Source: CAZCJU01 sp964498965 (lineage in GTDB: Bacteria; Bacillota; Clostridia; Oscillospirales; CAG-272). Taken from it: a stretch of DNA of 64,000 nucleotides. The DNA is taken from contig CAZCJU010000002.1 in NCBI GenBank assembly GCA_964498965.1, positions 6,954 to 70,953 of the forward strand, written 5' to 3'. The translations under genes were made by a program, and so were the position numbers. The notes beneath the pieces were generated by a model, which worked only from the letters and a program-made list of their open reading frames with translations, had not been told where the DNA came from and made no database searches. Positions 57,015 to 64,000 of this stretch are shown one piece after another. Numbering within the stretch: position 1 is the first letter of the stretch; each line of letters opens with the position of its first letter.

Positions 57015-59828
57015 TCAGTTTGCGGATCTCGCCGCATTTACCATCATTACTATGTCGTTGAAGTTGTATGCCGAATCACCGCTTATGTCTATTGCTTCTT
57101 TATAATCAACGGCTGTACCCGATGTAACGAATTTTTCTGCCATGAGTATATCGTTTGCCGTGCAGATTCCGTCACCGTCAAGGTCACCCTCAACTATGAT
57201 GATAACCGTATCTACAAGATCGTCACCGTCGTAACGGAGAGCCTTAAAGCCCGTGCCGACAACACCGGTTGCGGCATTTCCGTTTCTGTCCACTATCTTG
57301 CAGGTTTCGTTGAACATTGCGGCTACATCTTCGGCTGTGGACTTGAATCCGAAGCCCTTTGCGACCGCCTTATCACTGCGGCTGACGGTAATGCCCGAGC
57401 TGTCTTTAGCTGTCAGCTGAAGATCTGCGGCACTTGCCTTGATTGCAATTGTAACGGAACCGATATACTTGTAAGTACCGTTTTCAAGTAATGCACGTGT
57501 CGTGAATGTATGCTCGCCGATGGAAAGCGAAGAAGAATCGTAATCGATGTAGTATGCGTGGGTTACACTGCTGTCCGCTATGTAGCTCGAATATGCCGCT
57601 ATAACATCGGTACGTACTACGTTGGGAAGCACCATTGCTTCACCGTCATCTACAATAAGCTCGAATTGCTTGATAACGAGGTTGGAAGCTCCCCACCCCT
57701 TAACGGCAACGGTTTCGCCGCGTCTTACGGATGTCGAATCGGTGGGAGAGTCGTAGTGGCTATGGAATTCCGTTGCGGCGATGATCGTTATCTTTACCGT
57801 TTTGTCTACGGAATCGTTATCGGTGTCTTTGAAAAGAACTATCTTATATGAACCTGCCGCCATCGTCCTCGATGTCGATTTTGTTCCGTCGAGAAGATTT
57901 ACATCAACACCGCTGTTGGAGCCGACTTTCACGGAGTAGAAAGGAGTCGCCGTCGATACGGTGTCACTTTCAAGGAACAAACCTACCCATGCGTTGGGGT
58001 TTTTGCTCGTCGCCTTAATTACGATGCCGTCGCCCAGCTCGTAGGAAGTGTTGTTTGTCGTAAGACTCGAATCGGGGTCGCGAATGATTACACCTGCCGT
58101 ACCTACGGTGAACTTGTCACCCGATACGGGATATGCGTAGATGTAAAGCAAATGTGTGCCGATCGAAAGGGAAGAAGTGGAAACGGTATCGTTAAAACCG
58201 TTTACGCTCGCACATGATGTTGCGTAATCGGGATATGCGTTGAGTACGTCGGTTCTGTGCTGTGTAGCAAGAACGGTTTCTTCTCCGCCGTCATAGCAGT
58301 ATGTGAACTTGCTTATACCGGAAGCGTGAAGTCCCCAGCCTCTCACATCGAAGCCCGTACCCTGGTTTACATATTTGGTGCTTGTAGGCTCGTCGAGGCA
58401 AGCGAGATTTGCATTTGTAAGTGTGATGTCGATCACATCGCTGTAGGTGTAGCCCTCGTCGATAAACAGCATGAGCTTATATGAACCGGGAGTGAGATCT
58501 CCTCTGCTGTTCGTCTTTCCTTGGGAGATAAGATCGAATGTGGTTTCCGTCGAACCCATTTCATACCATACGTAGGAAGCAACGTCGCCGGGAACGTCTG
58601 TCGAAGCGAACAGACCTACCCAAGCCTTGGAATTGTCACCCTTTGCGGTTATCACCATGCTGTCGTTTACCGCATATGTTGAGGCGTGACCGTCGGCAAG
58701 CTTCATCCATGTTGTGCCGGAGGCGGGGAATACGTGAAGCGTAAGTGTACCTACGTTGAACACGTCGCCCTTCGGCGAAACGCCTCTTATCGCAATAGAA
58801 TGTGTACCGGAGGTGAGACCGGCAAGAGAAATCTCCTGATTGTATGCGTTTACACCGGTGCCTACGCAGTTGGGGTATTGTGCTTTCGTTGCGTTTTCAA
58901 CGTCCGTGCGGTATTCGCCGTCAAGCAAGCCCCATGCGGTATTGTCCAAATTCCATTCGAAATGGTCAACACCGTTCGTATGAACACCCCAGCCCTTGAG
59001 TACGAATGTGTCGTCGGATTCTCCGCCGTTGTTCGCACCCTTGCGTACGGACTTAATGTTCGTAACCGCGGCGTTTTGCTTGGATACGGAACCCGAGTCG
59101 CTCGTGTCTATTGTCGAAATGTAATTGGCTGTGGCAACCGAATCACCGCTCGTATATGCGGGCTTGCATATGTAAACTATGTAAGTGTTCGATATTGAGT
59201 AGGATTTTGCCGCAACCGCACCGCCGTTTGTGGATATTGTGGCGGACGAGGTGTTACCCTCGACTGTGTATACCGTGCCGTTCGAGTAGCTCGTTACGAT
59301 ACCGATGTGATTCGTCGGGTTGGAGTTACGTGACGACTTGAAGTATATGATATCACCCGCAATGGGAGTGTAGGAACCTGCCGCCACGGTAGCACGCGAA
59401 TACGCTTGACCTTTATTCTGAAACCAGCTCAAGCCTGAGGGCGTGTAGGAGTGCGAGGGAACTATCGAGGTCGATACGCCGGCTACGTGTGCACACCACG
59501 AAACGAACATTGCGCACCACATATCCTGCAAGCCGTACCAACGACCGTACTCGGTGTAGTTGTTATTGCCTCTTACCGTACCGGAGAGCTGTGAAGAGCT
59601 GCTACCCTCCTGGTAGCCCACCTGCGATTTAGCCACGTTCACAATGTCAACACGCTGATTGCCCGTTTTTGTAACGGATACAAGATTAGAATAATACGGT
59701 CCGCTCATATAAGAGGAGGAACCGGAATAGGAAATAGCCGATGACTGCATCGGAACAATCGATGCGATCATCATAACTGTAAGTATAACGGCAAGAACCC
59801 TCTTACCGAATACATGACCGGATTTCAT
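57015..59828 (-). CDS. Secreted CHAP-domain protein with alternating repeat modules and a dockerin
   Basis: The 937-residue protein has a signal peptide (to about residue 32) and an N-terminal CHAP amidase/peptidase domain (about 55-200) with catalytic Cys in DMWCAMFVSWCAH and His in NHIGIV. Three modules share a GWGVHTNGV...RTDV...G-T/E-H pattern, separated by two other beta-rich modules that share AWVGLF and GSYK. A type I dockerin ends it: DLDGDGICTANDI and DISGDSAYNFNDI, two Ca-binding loops. CHAP enzymes cut peptidoglycan; the dockerin suggests anchoring to a cohesin. Start ATG 59828 follows GGCGGAGAT. No cohesin gene is in the window. Confidence 0.85.
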   Translation of the reverse strand: MKSGHVFGKRVLAVILTVMMIASIVPMQSSAISYSGSSSYMSGPYYSNLVSVTKTGNQRVDIVNVAKSQVGYQEGSSSSQLSGTVRGNNNYTEYGRWYGLQDMWCAMFVSWCAHVAGVSTSIVPSHSYTPSGLSWFQNKGQAYSRATVAAGSYTPIAGDIIYFKSSRNSNPTNHIGIVTSYSNGTVYTVEGNTSSATISTNGGAVAAKSYSISNTYIVYICKPAYTSGDSVATANYISTIDTSDSGSVSKQNAAVTNIKSVRKGANNGGESDDTFVLKGWGVHTNGVDHFEWNLDNTAWGLLDGEYRTDVENATKAQYPNCVGTGVNAYNQEISLAGLTSGTHSIAIRGVSPKGDVFNVGTLTLHVFPASGTTWMKLADGHASTYAVNDSMVITAKGDNSKAWVGLFASTDVPGDVASYVWYEMGSTETTFDLISQGKTNSRGDLTPGSYKLMLFIDEGYTYSDVIDITLTNANLACLDEPTSTKYVNQGTGFDVRGWGLHASGISKFTYCYDGGEETVLATQHRTDVLNAYPDYATSCASVNGFNDTVSTSSLSIGTHLLYIYAYPVSGDKFTVGTAGVIIRDPDSSLTTNNTSYELGDGIVIKATSKNPNAWVGLFLESDTVSTATPFYSVKVGSNSGVDVNLLDGTKSTSRTMAAGSYKIVLFKDTDNDSVDKTVKITIIAATEFHSHYDSPTDSTSVRRGETVAVKGWGASNLVIKQFELIVDDGEAMVLPNVVRTDVIAAYSSYIADSSVTHAYYIDYDSSSLSIGEHTFTTRALLENGTYKYIGSVTIAIKASAADLQLTAKDSSGITVSRSDKAVAKGFGFKSTAEDVAAMFNETCKIVDRNGNAATGVVGTGFKALRYDGDDLVDTVIIIVEGDLDGDGICTANDILMAEKFVTSGTAVDYKEAIDISGDSAYNFNDIVMMVNAARSAN

Positions 59829-59905
59829 AATATCTCCGCCTTTCGTTAATCTCGGTTTGCAATTTATATTCGACACAATATAAATCAAACCATTCTACCG
59901 ACACC

Positions 59906-59934
59906 ATTATACCACACGTTTTGTAATAAGTCAA
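59906..59934 (-). promoter_or_regulatory. Promoter for the CHAP-dockerin gene
   Basis: Minus-strand TTGACT (complement of 59929-59934), a 17-base spacer and TATAAT (complement of 59906-59911), 78 bases upstream of the start. Confidence 0.7.
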
Positions 59935-60002
59935 CAGATTATCGAACGTCAAATCGCACAAAAATGAACCCTCGAATTTGTGCATAATGCACAAAAGCCC
60001 GT

Positions 60003-60713
60003 CTATTCCATTATATAACCGATTCCTCTGACCGTTTTGATGACGATCGGTATGCCGGATTTTTTCAATTTGTTGCGGAGATAATTTATGTACACGTCGC
60101 ATATGTTCGTGCCGCTTCCGCATTTCCATACAGTGCCGATCAGCTCGTTGCGTGTCAAAACTTTTCCTCTGTTTTCGTACAGTACGGCGAAAAGCTCGAA
60201 TTCTCTCGGCGACAAGCCGCATTTTTTGCCGTTTGCCGTGACGGTGAACAGCTTGTCATCGATCAATAACCGAGTGATCGTTTCTTCGCCGTCCGTCGTA
60301 CATTCCGCTCCTTTTTTCGGAAACAACGCCGAATATAAGGTGCTTAAAAATTCATCGACCGAAAACGGCGTGCGAAAAAAATCGTGCATATGAACGTATT
60401 GTGCGGCACTGACCGGACTTGCTCCTCTGCCGTAAAGAATAAAATCAATATCGTTTCTTTCCAAATTGCCGAGCAGCTTTTGAAGATTTCTTTCGTCACG
60501 ACGTTCTATGGCATCCGATTCCCCGATAAAAAACCTTTCGCAGTCCTGTAATTTCGTGAAGATAAGCTCGTAAAGAACCTGCAATGCATTTTCCTTCTGA
60601 GCGTTGACGGTATATATGTTGAAATCTCCCAAATGCTCGAGCAGCTCTTTGCATTCGAGCTTAAGCATTTTAACAAAGCTCCCATCCGAGCCGTATATAA
60701 TAATATTTTTCAT
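60003..60713 (-). CDS. Orphan OmpR-type response regulator with degenerate receiver
   Basis: The 236-residue protein pairs an N-terminal receiver-like fold (about 1-125) with a clear OmpR winged-helix (about 135-236: LSPREFELFAVLYENRGKVLTRNEL and VYINYLRNKLKKSGIPIVIKTVRGIGY). The receiver lacks the usual acidic pocket at its start (IIIYGSDGS) and the conserved Lys of the KPF motif (here RTPF), and no phosphoacceptor Asp can be placed. It is likely phosphorylation-independent. No kinase gene adjoins it; a GNAT gene is divergent. A palindrome in the shared promoter is a candidate binding site. Confidence 0.85.
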   Translation of the reverse strand: MKNIIIYGSDGSFVKMLKLECKELLEHLGDFNIYTVNAQKENALQVLYELIFTKLQDCERFFIGESDAIERRDERNLQKLLGNLERNDIDFILYGRGASPVSAAQYVHMHDFFRTPFSVDEFLSTLYSALFPKKGAECTTDGEETITRLLIDDKLFTVTANGKKCGLSPREFELFAVLYENRGKVLTRNELIGTVWKCGSGTNICDVYINYLRNKLKKSGIPIVIKTVRGIGYIME

Positions 60714-60801
60714 TTGTATTTCCTTGTTTCATTGCGGTGATGCCCGCTTATGCTGTCGGCATATGCGTTGTCGTAAATGTGTTGTGCGGATCTCTTGCTC
60801 T

Positions 60802-60829
60802 ATTATACATATTTTCGTTGTTTTGTCAA
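60802..60829 (-). promoter_or_regulatory. Promoter for the response regulator
   Basis: Minus-strand TTGACA (complement of 60824-60829), a 16-base spacer and TATAAT (complement of 60802-60807). Confidence 0.7.
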
Positions 60830-60842
60830 TTGATTGACAAAA
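60821..60842. promoter_or_regulatory. 22-base palindrome in the divergent promoter region
   Basis: TTTTGTCAA-TTGA-TTGACAAAA is an inverted repeat with 9-base arms. One arm contains the -35 box of the leftward response-regulator promoter. It is a candidate operator, perhaps for that regulator, but the symmetry could be chance overlap of -35-like sequences. Confidence 0.5.
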
Positions 60843-60860
60843 CAATTTGTAGATTATATG

Positions 60861-60889
60861 TTGACAAAAGAAAAATGCTGTGTTATACT
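60861..60889 (+). promoter_or_regulatory. Promoter for the GNAT gene
   Basis: TTGACA (60861-60866), a 17-base spacer and TATACT (60884-60889), 36 bases upstream of the start codon. Confidence 0.75.
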
Positions 60890-60924
60890 GAACATGGTAA
60901 TGACGGAAGAAAAGGAGATAAAAA

Positions 60925-61446
60925 ATGGCGGATATGCTTGTAAAGCTGTATGAGCTTGACGATTGTCCCGAACTGTATGAAAAGCTTAAAAACGAGGGAA
61001 TACATATCGTAAGATGTCTTTCTCCCGATAAGCACCGAGTCATAAATTACATAAAAGAGAATTTTTCGGAAGGCTGGGGGAGCGAATGCGAAGCGGCATT
61101 TTCAAACAACCCGCCGACAATATTCATCGCAGTGAAGGATAAGACCGTTATCGGCTTCGCCGCATATGAGGCGACCGCAAAGAACTATTTCGGTCCGACC
61201 GGAGTAAGCGGCGAATTTAGAAAAAAAGGAATAGGACGTGCGTTGATGCTCAAATGCTTGCTTTCCATGCGTGAAGAGGGCTACGGCTATGCGATAATCG
61301 GCTGGATAGCAAAATCGGCACAGCATTTTTACGAAACGTATGCGGGAGCGAGGTTGATCGAGGATTCGCACCCGGGCGTGTACAGTCGGCTCATTAATGT
61401 GGTCGGAACCGTCGAGAATAAAAAGATCTCTCCCGAAACGAAATAA
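60925..61446 (+). CDS. GNAT family N-acetyltransferase
   Basis: The 173-residue protein has the GNAT core: TIFIAVKDKTVIGFAAYEA, then GVSGEFRKKGIGRALMLKCL (the acetyl-CoA motif RKKGIGRALM), and YAIIGWIAKSAQHFYETYAGARL. The target is unknown. The ATG follows AAAAGGAGATA. It is divergent from the degenerate response regulator, and the two share a palindromic promoter region, so they may be co-regulated. Confidence 0.88.
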   Translation: MADMLVKLYELDDCPELYEKLKNEGIHIVRCLSPDKHRVINYIKENFSEGWGSECEAAFSNNPPTIFIAVKDKTVIGFAAYEATAKNYFGPTGVSGEFRKKGIGRALMLKCLLSMREEGYGYAIIGWIAKSAQHFYETYAGARLIEDSHPGVYSRLINVVGTVENKKISPETK

Positions 61447-61501
61447 AATGCAACGATAAGAACGATAAAACTATAAATTTAATTAAAAATAAGTACAGTA
61501 A

Positions 61502-61538
61502 GATCCCGTCTGCTTGAATAGCAGACGGGATCGCTTTT
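61502..61538 (+). terminator. Terminator between the GNAT and YitT-like genes
   Basis: A perfect 13-bp stem (GATCCCGTCTGCT at 61502-61514 with 61520-61532) and a 5-base loop are followed by GCTTTT. It lies between convergent genes. Confidence 0.75.
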
Positions 61539-61590
61539 GCTTGAGAGTTAATGTACCGTAACGTGACGGCGAACGAACGGCGTAAGCTGT

Positions 61591-62277
61591 TTATCGCTCG
61601 AAAAACTTTCCGAATTTAAATCTGTCTTTAAATTCGAAATGCTTATCGAGCAACCTTGTGAAATATCCGATCATAGTGCCGTTTACCAAAGCACAGACTA
61701 CCGTTCCCGCTCTTACTCCTTTGAATACTCCGAATCCGAAAAACGCAAACGAAAGAATTATTGCGATCACACAGCTTACGCAGTCGTACAGCGTTTTGAA
61801 TTTTCCTATGCTTATGTTGAATTTTGCGGAAACCTCTTTTACGAACAGTTCGTATGCCTCCGGGGAAATATACGTTTTAAGACTCATGGATACACCGAAA
61901 GAGCAGAGAAGCATACCGACTGTATAATACATTATCCGCAGACCGATGATATCGCTTGGCGTGAACGACAGAAACCAAAGACACAGATCTAACATGAACC
62001 CGTACAGTATTGCGGTAAAAAACGAGAAAAAGTAAGATAGCCGGACTTTTCTGAGCAGTAACATCATTATCAGCAGTATAAGCCCCTGCAGACAGTATTC
62101 CGCCATGCCGAACGAAAAAAACGGAAGATATTCGCAAAGCTTAAGATGAATAAGATATGCGGGTGCGACGACCATGGATATGCCGAAATTCGCAGTCGTC
62201 ATAAGTGCCGTCGCCATCGCAATCGAAAACGTTCCGATAATATAGGATAATTCCGTGTAAAATACTCTCTTTTTCAT
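61591..62277 (-). CDS. YczE/YitT-like multi-pass membrane protein
   Basis: The 228-residue protein has about five or six membrane helices with the N-terminal pattern TELSYIIGTFSIAMATALMTTANFGISMVVAPAYLIH and the later GVSMSLKTYISPEAYELF and GVRAGTVVCALVNGTMIG motifs. This resembles the YczE/YitT group (DUF6198-like) of unknown function. It stands alone between a terminator and its own promoter. Confidence 0.7.
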   Translation of the reverse strand: MKKRVFYTELSYIIGTFSIAMATALMTTANFGISMVVAPAYLIHLKLCEYLPFFSFGMAEYCLQGLILLIMMLLLRKVRLSYFFSFFTAILYGFMLDLCLWFLSFTPSDIIGLRIMYYTVGMLLCSFGVSMSLKTYISPEAYELFVKEVSAKFNISIGKFKTLYDCVSCVIAIILSFAFFGFGVFKGVRAGTVVCALVNGTMIGYFTRLLDKHFEFKDRFKFGKFFER

Positions 62278-62310
62278 TTTTTATATGTACCCCAAAACGA
62301 CGTTTCACCC

Positions 62311-62339
62311 ATTCTATCACATTAAAACCGATAATGCAA
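62311..62339 (-). promoter_or_regulatory. Promoter for the YitT-like gene
   Basis: Minus-strand TTGCAT (complement of 62334-62339), a 17-base spacer and TAGAAT (complement of 62311-62316), 34 bases upstream of the start. Confidence 0.55.
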
Positions 62340-62390
62340 TATTTTTTTTGCTTTTTCAAGGCTTTTCGAAAAATATTTGCTCGCCAATTA

Positions 62391-62418
62391 ACGTGTGCCG
62401 CTGCTTTTTCATATAATA
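62391..62418 (+). promoter_or_regulatory. Candidate sigma-K promoter for dpaAB
   Basis: An AC pair at 62391-62392, a 17-base spacer and CATATAATA (62410-62418), which matches the CATAnnnTA -10 consensus of mother-cell sigma-K. Dipicolinate synthase is sigma-K-dependent in B. subtilis, so position and context agree. Confidence 0.5.
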
Positions 62419-62435
62419 ATGTCGGAGGTATATCT

Positions 62436-63326
62436 ATGAACAGTAACGAAAAAATGAAAATTGCCGTGTTGGGCGGAGATCTCAGACAGCTCGTAATGGC
62501 AAGAGAGCTTGCCGACGACGGCTTTGAAGTGGCGATCTTCGGCTTTGATAATTGCACGTCACCGTGCAAAAATGCCGTAAAATGTATGTATTATACCGAT
62601 GCCTTAAGACAGGCACAGATCATAATTCTGCCTGTTCCGTATTCAAAGGATAATTGTAAAATAAATTGCCCGTATACGAAAAACGAATTGCGTGTGGAAG
62701 AACTGTTTGATTGCCTTGATCACCATACGCTCGTTTTTGCGGGACTGGCGAATAATGTGCTTAGAGAGCTTGCGGGAACGAAAAAAATAACCGTTATAGA
62801 TTATATGGAATCGGAGGAACTGAACATTCTTAACGCAGTGCCGACTGCGGAGGGTGCTATAGAGCTTGCCATGGGACGAATGCTTACAACGTTGCACGGT
62901 TCGAAAGCTCTTGTGGCCGGTTACGGCAGAATAGGTAAACTGCTTTGCCCGAGATTAACCGCACTCGGTGTCGATGTGACCGTCGCAGTGCGGTCCTCGG
63001 AGGCGGCAGCATGGGCAGGCACGCTTGGCTGTAAAACCGTGCATACCGAAAGCCTTGCCGACGTGATATTTGATTTCGATGTCGTATTCAATACCGTTCC
63101 TTGCGTAATATTCGATCGAAACGTGCTTAAAAAAGCGAAAGACGATGTCGTTATAATAGATCTTGCATCAAATCCGGGCGGAGTCGATATGCAGTACGCG
63201 GAGGATAAAGGCATAAATGCATTGCACGCATTGTCATTGCCCGGAAAAACCGCACCGATAACATCGGGTAAAATAATCAAAAAATGTATATGCGATATAA
63301 TGAGGAAGCGGGGAATCGTCGAATGA
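62436..63326 (+). CDS. dpaA: Dipicolinate synthase subunit A
   Basis: The 296-residue protein has an N-terminal Rossmann fold (KIAVLGGDLRQLVMARELADDGFEVAIFGF) and a second NAD(P)-binding domain (GSKALVAGYGRIGKLLCPRLTALGVDVTVAVR) typical of DpaA (SpoVFA). With DpaB it oxidises a lysine-pathway intermediate to dipicolinate, the main small molecule of the spore core. The start is ATG 62436 behind GGAGGT; an earlier start lacks a ribosome site. The stop overlaps dpaB by four bases (ATGA). Confidence 0.9.
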   Translation: MNSNEKMKIAVLGGDLRQLVMARELADDGFEVAIFGFDNCTSPCKNAVKCMYYTDALRQAQIIILPVPYSKDNCKINCPYTKNELRVEELFDCLDHHTLVFAGLANNVLRELAGTKKITVIDYMESEELNILNAVPTAEGAIELAMGRMLTTLHGSKALVAGYGRIGKLLCPRLTALGVDVTVAVRSSEAAAWAGTLGCKTVHTESLADVIFDFDVVFNTVPCVIFDRNVLKKAKDDVVIIDLASNPGGVDMQYAEDKGINALHALSLPGKTAPITSGKIIKKCICDIMRKRGIVE

Positions 63327-63886
63327 AAACAAAGCTCGGATTTGCCATGTGCGGCTCTTTTTGTACGCTGAAAAAAAGTATCGCCCGGCTTGAAGGGATA
63401 AAGGAAAAATACGAGCTTTACCCTATCGTGAGCGAAAACGTGTATAATACTTCCACTCGCTTCGGCGAGAGCGGAGAATTTGTCGAACGTATCGAAGAAA
63501 TATGCAATAGACCGGTGCTGCATACGATAAAAGAGACGGAACGCTTCGGACCCGATCCGCTCGATGCACTCGTTATATGCCCATGCTCGGGAAATACGCT
63601 GGCTAAGATCGCCAACGGTGTTACGGATAATTCGGTTACAATGGCGTGCAAGGCAACACTGCGGTGCAATAAGCCGATACTTATAGCTTTGTCAACGAAT
63701 GACGCACTCGGAGCAAATCTGTGTAATATCGGAACGCTTTTTAACAGAAAAAATTTCTATTTCGTTCCGCTTTCACCCGATGATTGCGAAAAAAAGCCGT
63801 ATTCTCTTATATGCGACTTTTCACTGCTCCCGACTTGCATTGAAAACGCACTCGAAAACAGACAGGTGCTTCCGCTGTTCAGATAG
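63323..63886 (+). CDS. dpaB: Dipicolinate synthase subunit B
   Basis: The 187-residue flavoprotein-fold subunit (SpoVFB) starts MKTKLGFAMCGSFCTLKKSI and has the FMN-binding pattern ICPCSGNTLAKIANGVTDNSVTMACKATLRCNKPILIALSTNDALG. It completes dipicolinate synthase with DpaA; the ATGA overlap with dpaA indicates translational coupling. The frame extending upstream within dpaA has no ribosome site. Mother-cell expression is inferred. Confidence 0.92.
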   Translation: MKTKLGFAMCGSFCTLKKSIARLEGIKEKYELYPIVSENVYNTSTRFGESGEFVERIEEICNRPVLHTIKETERFGPDPLDALVICPCSGNTLAKIANGVTDNSVTMACKATLRCNKPILIALSTNDALGANLCNIGTLFNRKNFYFVPLSPDDCEKKPYSLICDFSLLPTCIENALENRQVLPLFR

Positions 63887-63925
63887 CTTGAACAAAATCA
63901 TTCCCTCGTTTTAAATCTTCTCGGT

Positions 63926-64000
63926 AAAGCTTTCCCCTTACCCCCCTCGTAAACCTCCCCCTCCGGGGAAGGCGTCGGCGTAGCCGACGGCTGAGTGCAT
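63926..64000. repeat. REP-like palindromic intergenic element, copy B (cut by window edge)
   Basis: It has the same sequence order as copy A (11285-11340): TAAAGC-TTTCCCC, a CTCC/GGGGAAGG hairpin, then GTCGGC-GTA-GCCGAC, a second hairpin, and CTGAG. The right end is truncated by the window. No T run follows, so it is not a standard terminator for dpaB. Confidence 0.6.

Noticed and set aside
59829..59888. An upstream extension of the CHAP-dockerin reading frame
   Set aside because: It lies before a clear ribosome site and signal peptide, and overlaps the leader.

Overview
The window reads as chromosomal DNA of an anaerobic, endospore-forming Firmicute of class Clostridia, most like the Oscillospirales/Ruminococcaceae-type gut lineages (class level: confident; order level: inference). 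The basis is sporulation genes (dipicolinate synthase dpaA/dpaB, spoVG, CotF-like and CotH-like coat proteins), a class B sortase and secreted Gram-positive proteins, a dockerin, a K+-type membrane pyrophosphatase, and strong housekeeping promoters of the TTGACA-17-TATAAT type. No rRNA, CRISPR array, prophage, plasmid gene or transposase gene was seen. Apart from the C-terminal end of a membrane protein cut by the left edge, the coding regions look intact.

Layout. 1-6.7 kb: a sortable surface adhesin with InlB-type repeats, tRNA-Glu(CTC), then murQ, a coiled-coil membrane protein and a GNAT acetyltransferase. 6.7-11.2 kb: a DUF1653 protein, an acyltransferase fused to a zinc ribbon, a metallophosphoesterase with nadE, and a PHP phosphoesterase. 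11.2-17.7 kb: a REP-like palindrome, the pyrophosphatase hppA, and a leftward three-gene operon of a DUF1538 membrane protein, a tandem PII-like protein and an unknown membrane-anchored protein. 17.9-21 kb: a CotH lipoprotein and a CofE-like ligase.

21-33.8 kb is a long housekeeping block whose order follows the Bacillus subtilis yloC-to-rsgA region: yicC, remA, gmk, rpoZ, priA, def, fmt, yugP, rsmB, rlmN, prpC, prkC, rsgA. It lacks coaBC and carries an added yugP. 34-38 kb is the leftward tig-clpP-clpX protein quality-control cluster. 38-46.5 kb has murC and spoVG (divergent), a glycosyltransferase, sortase B, a PFL/ACT pair, and metY with rodA; proS follows to 48 kb. 48-56.5 kb has a radical SAM protein, rlmB coupled to a large P-type-ATPase-like protein that lacks the catalytic motifs, a mecA-udg-AEC transporter operon, and an orphan solute-binding lipoprotein. 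56.5-64 kb has a CotF-like coat protein, a CHAP-dockerin secreted enzyme, an orphan response regulator with a degenerate receiver divergent from a GNAT gene, a YitT-like membrane protein, the dpaAB operon with a sigma-K-like promoter, and a second REP-like palindrome at the right edge.

The best candidates for undescribed biology are the pseudo-P-type ATPase (49181-51697), the DUF1538/PII/unknown operon (13723-17630), and the alternating-module CHAP-dockerin protein (57015-59828). Functions come from reading motifs and gene order by eye; no database search was possible.
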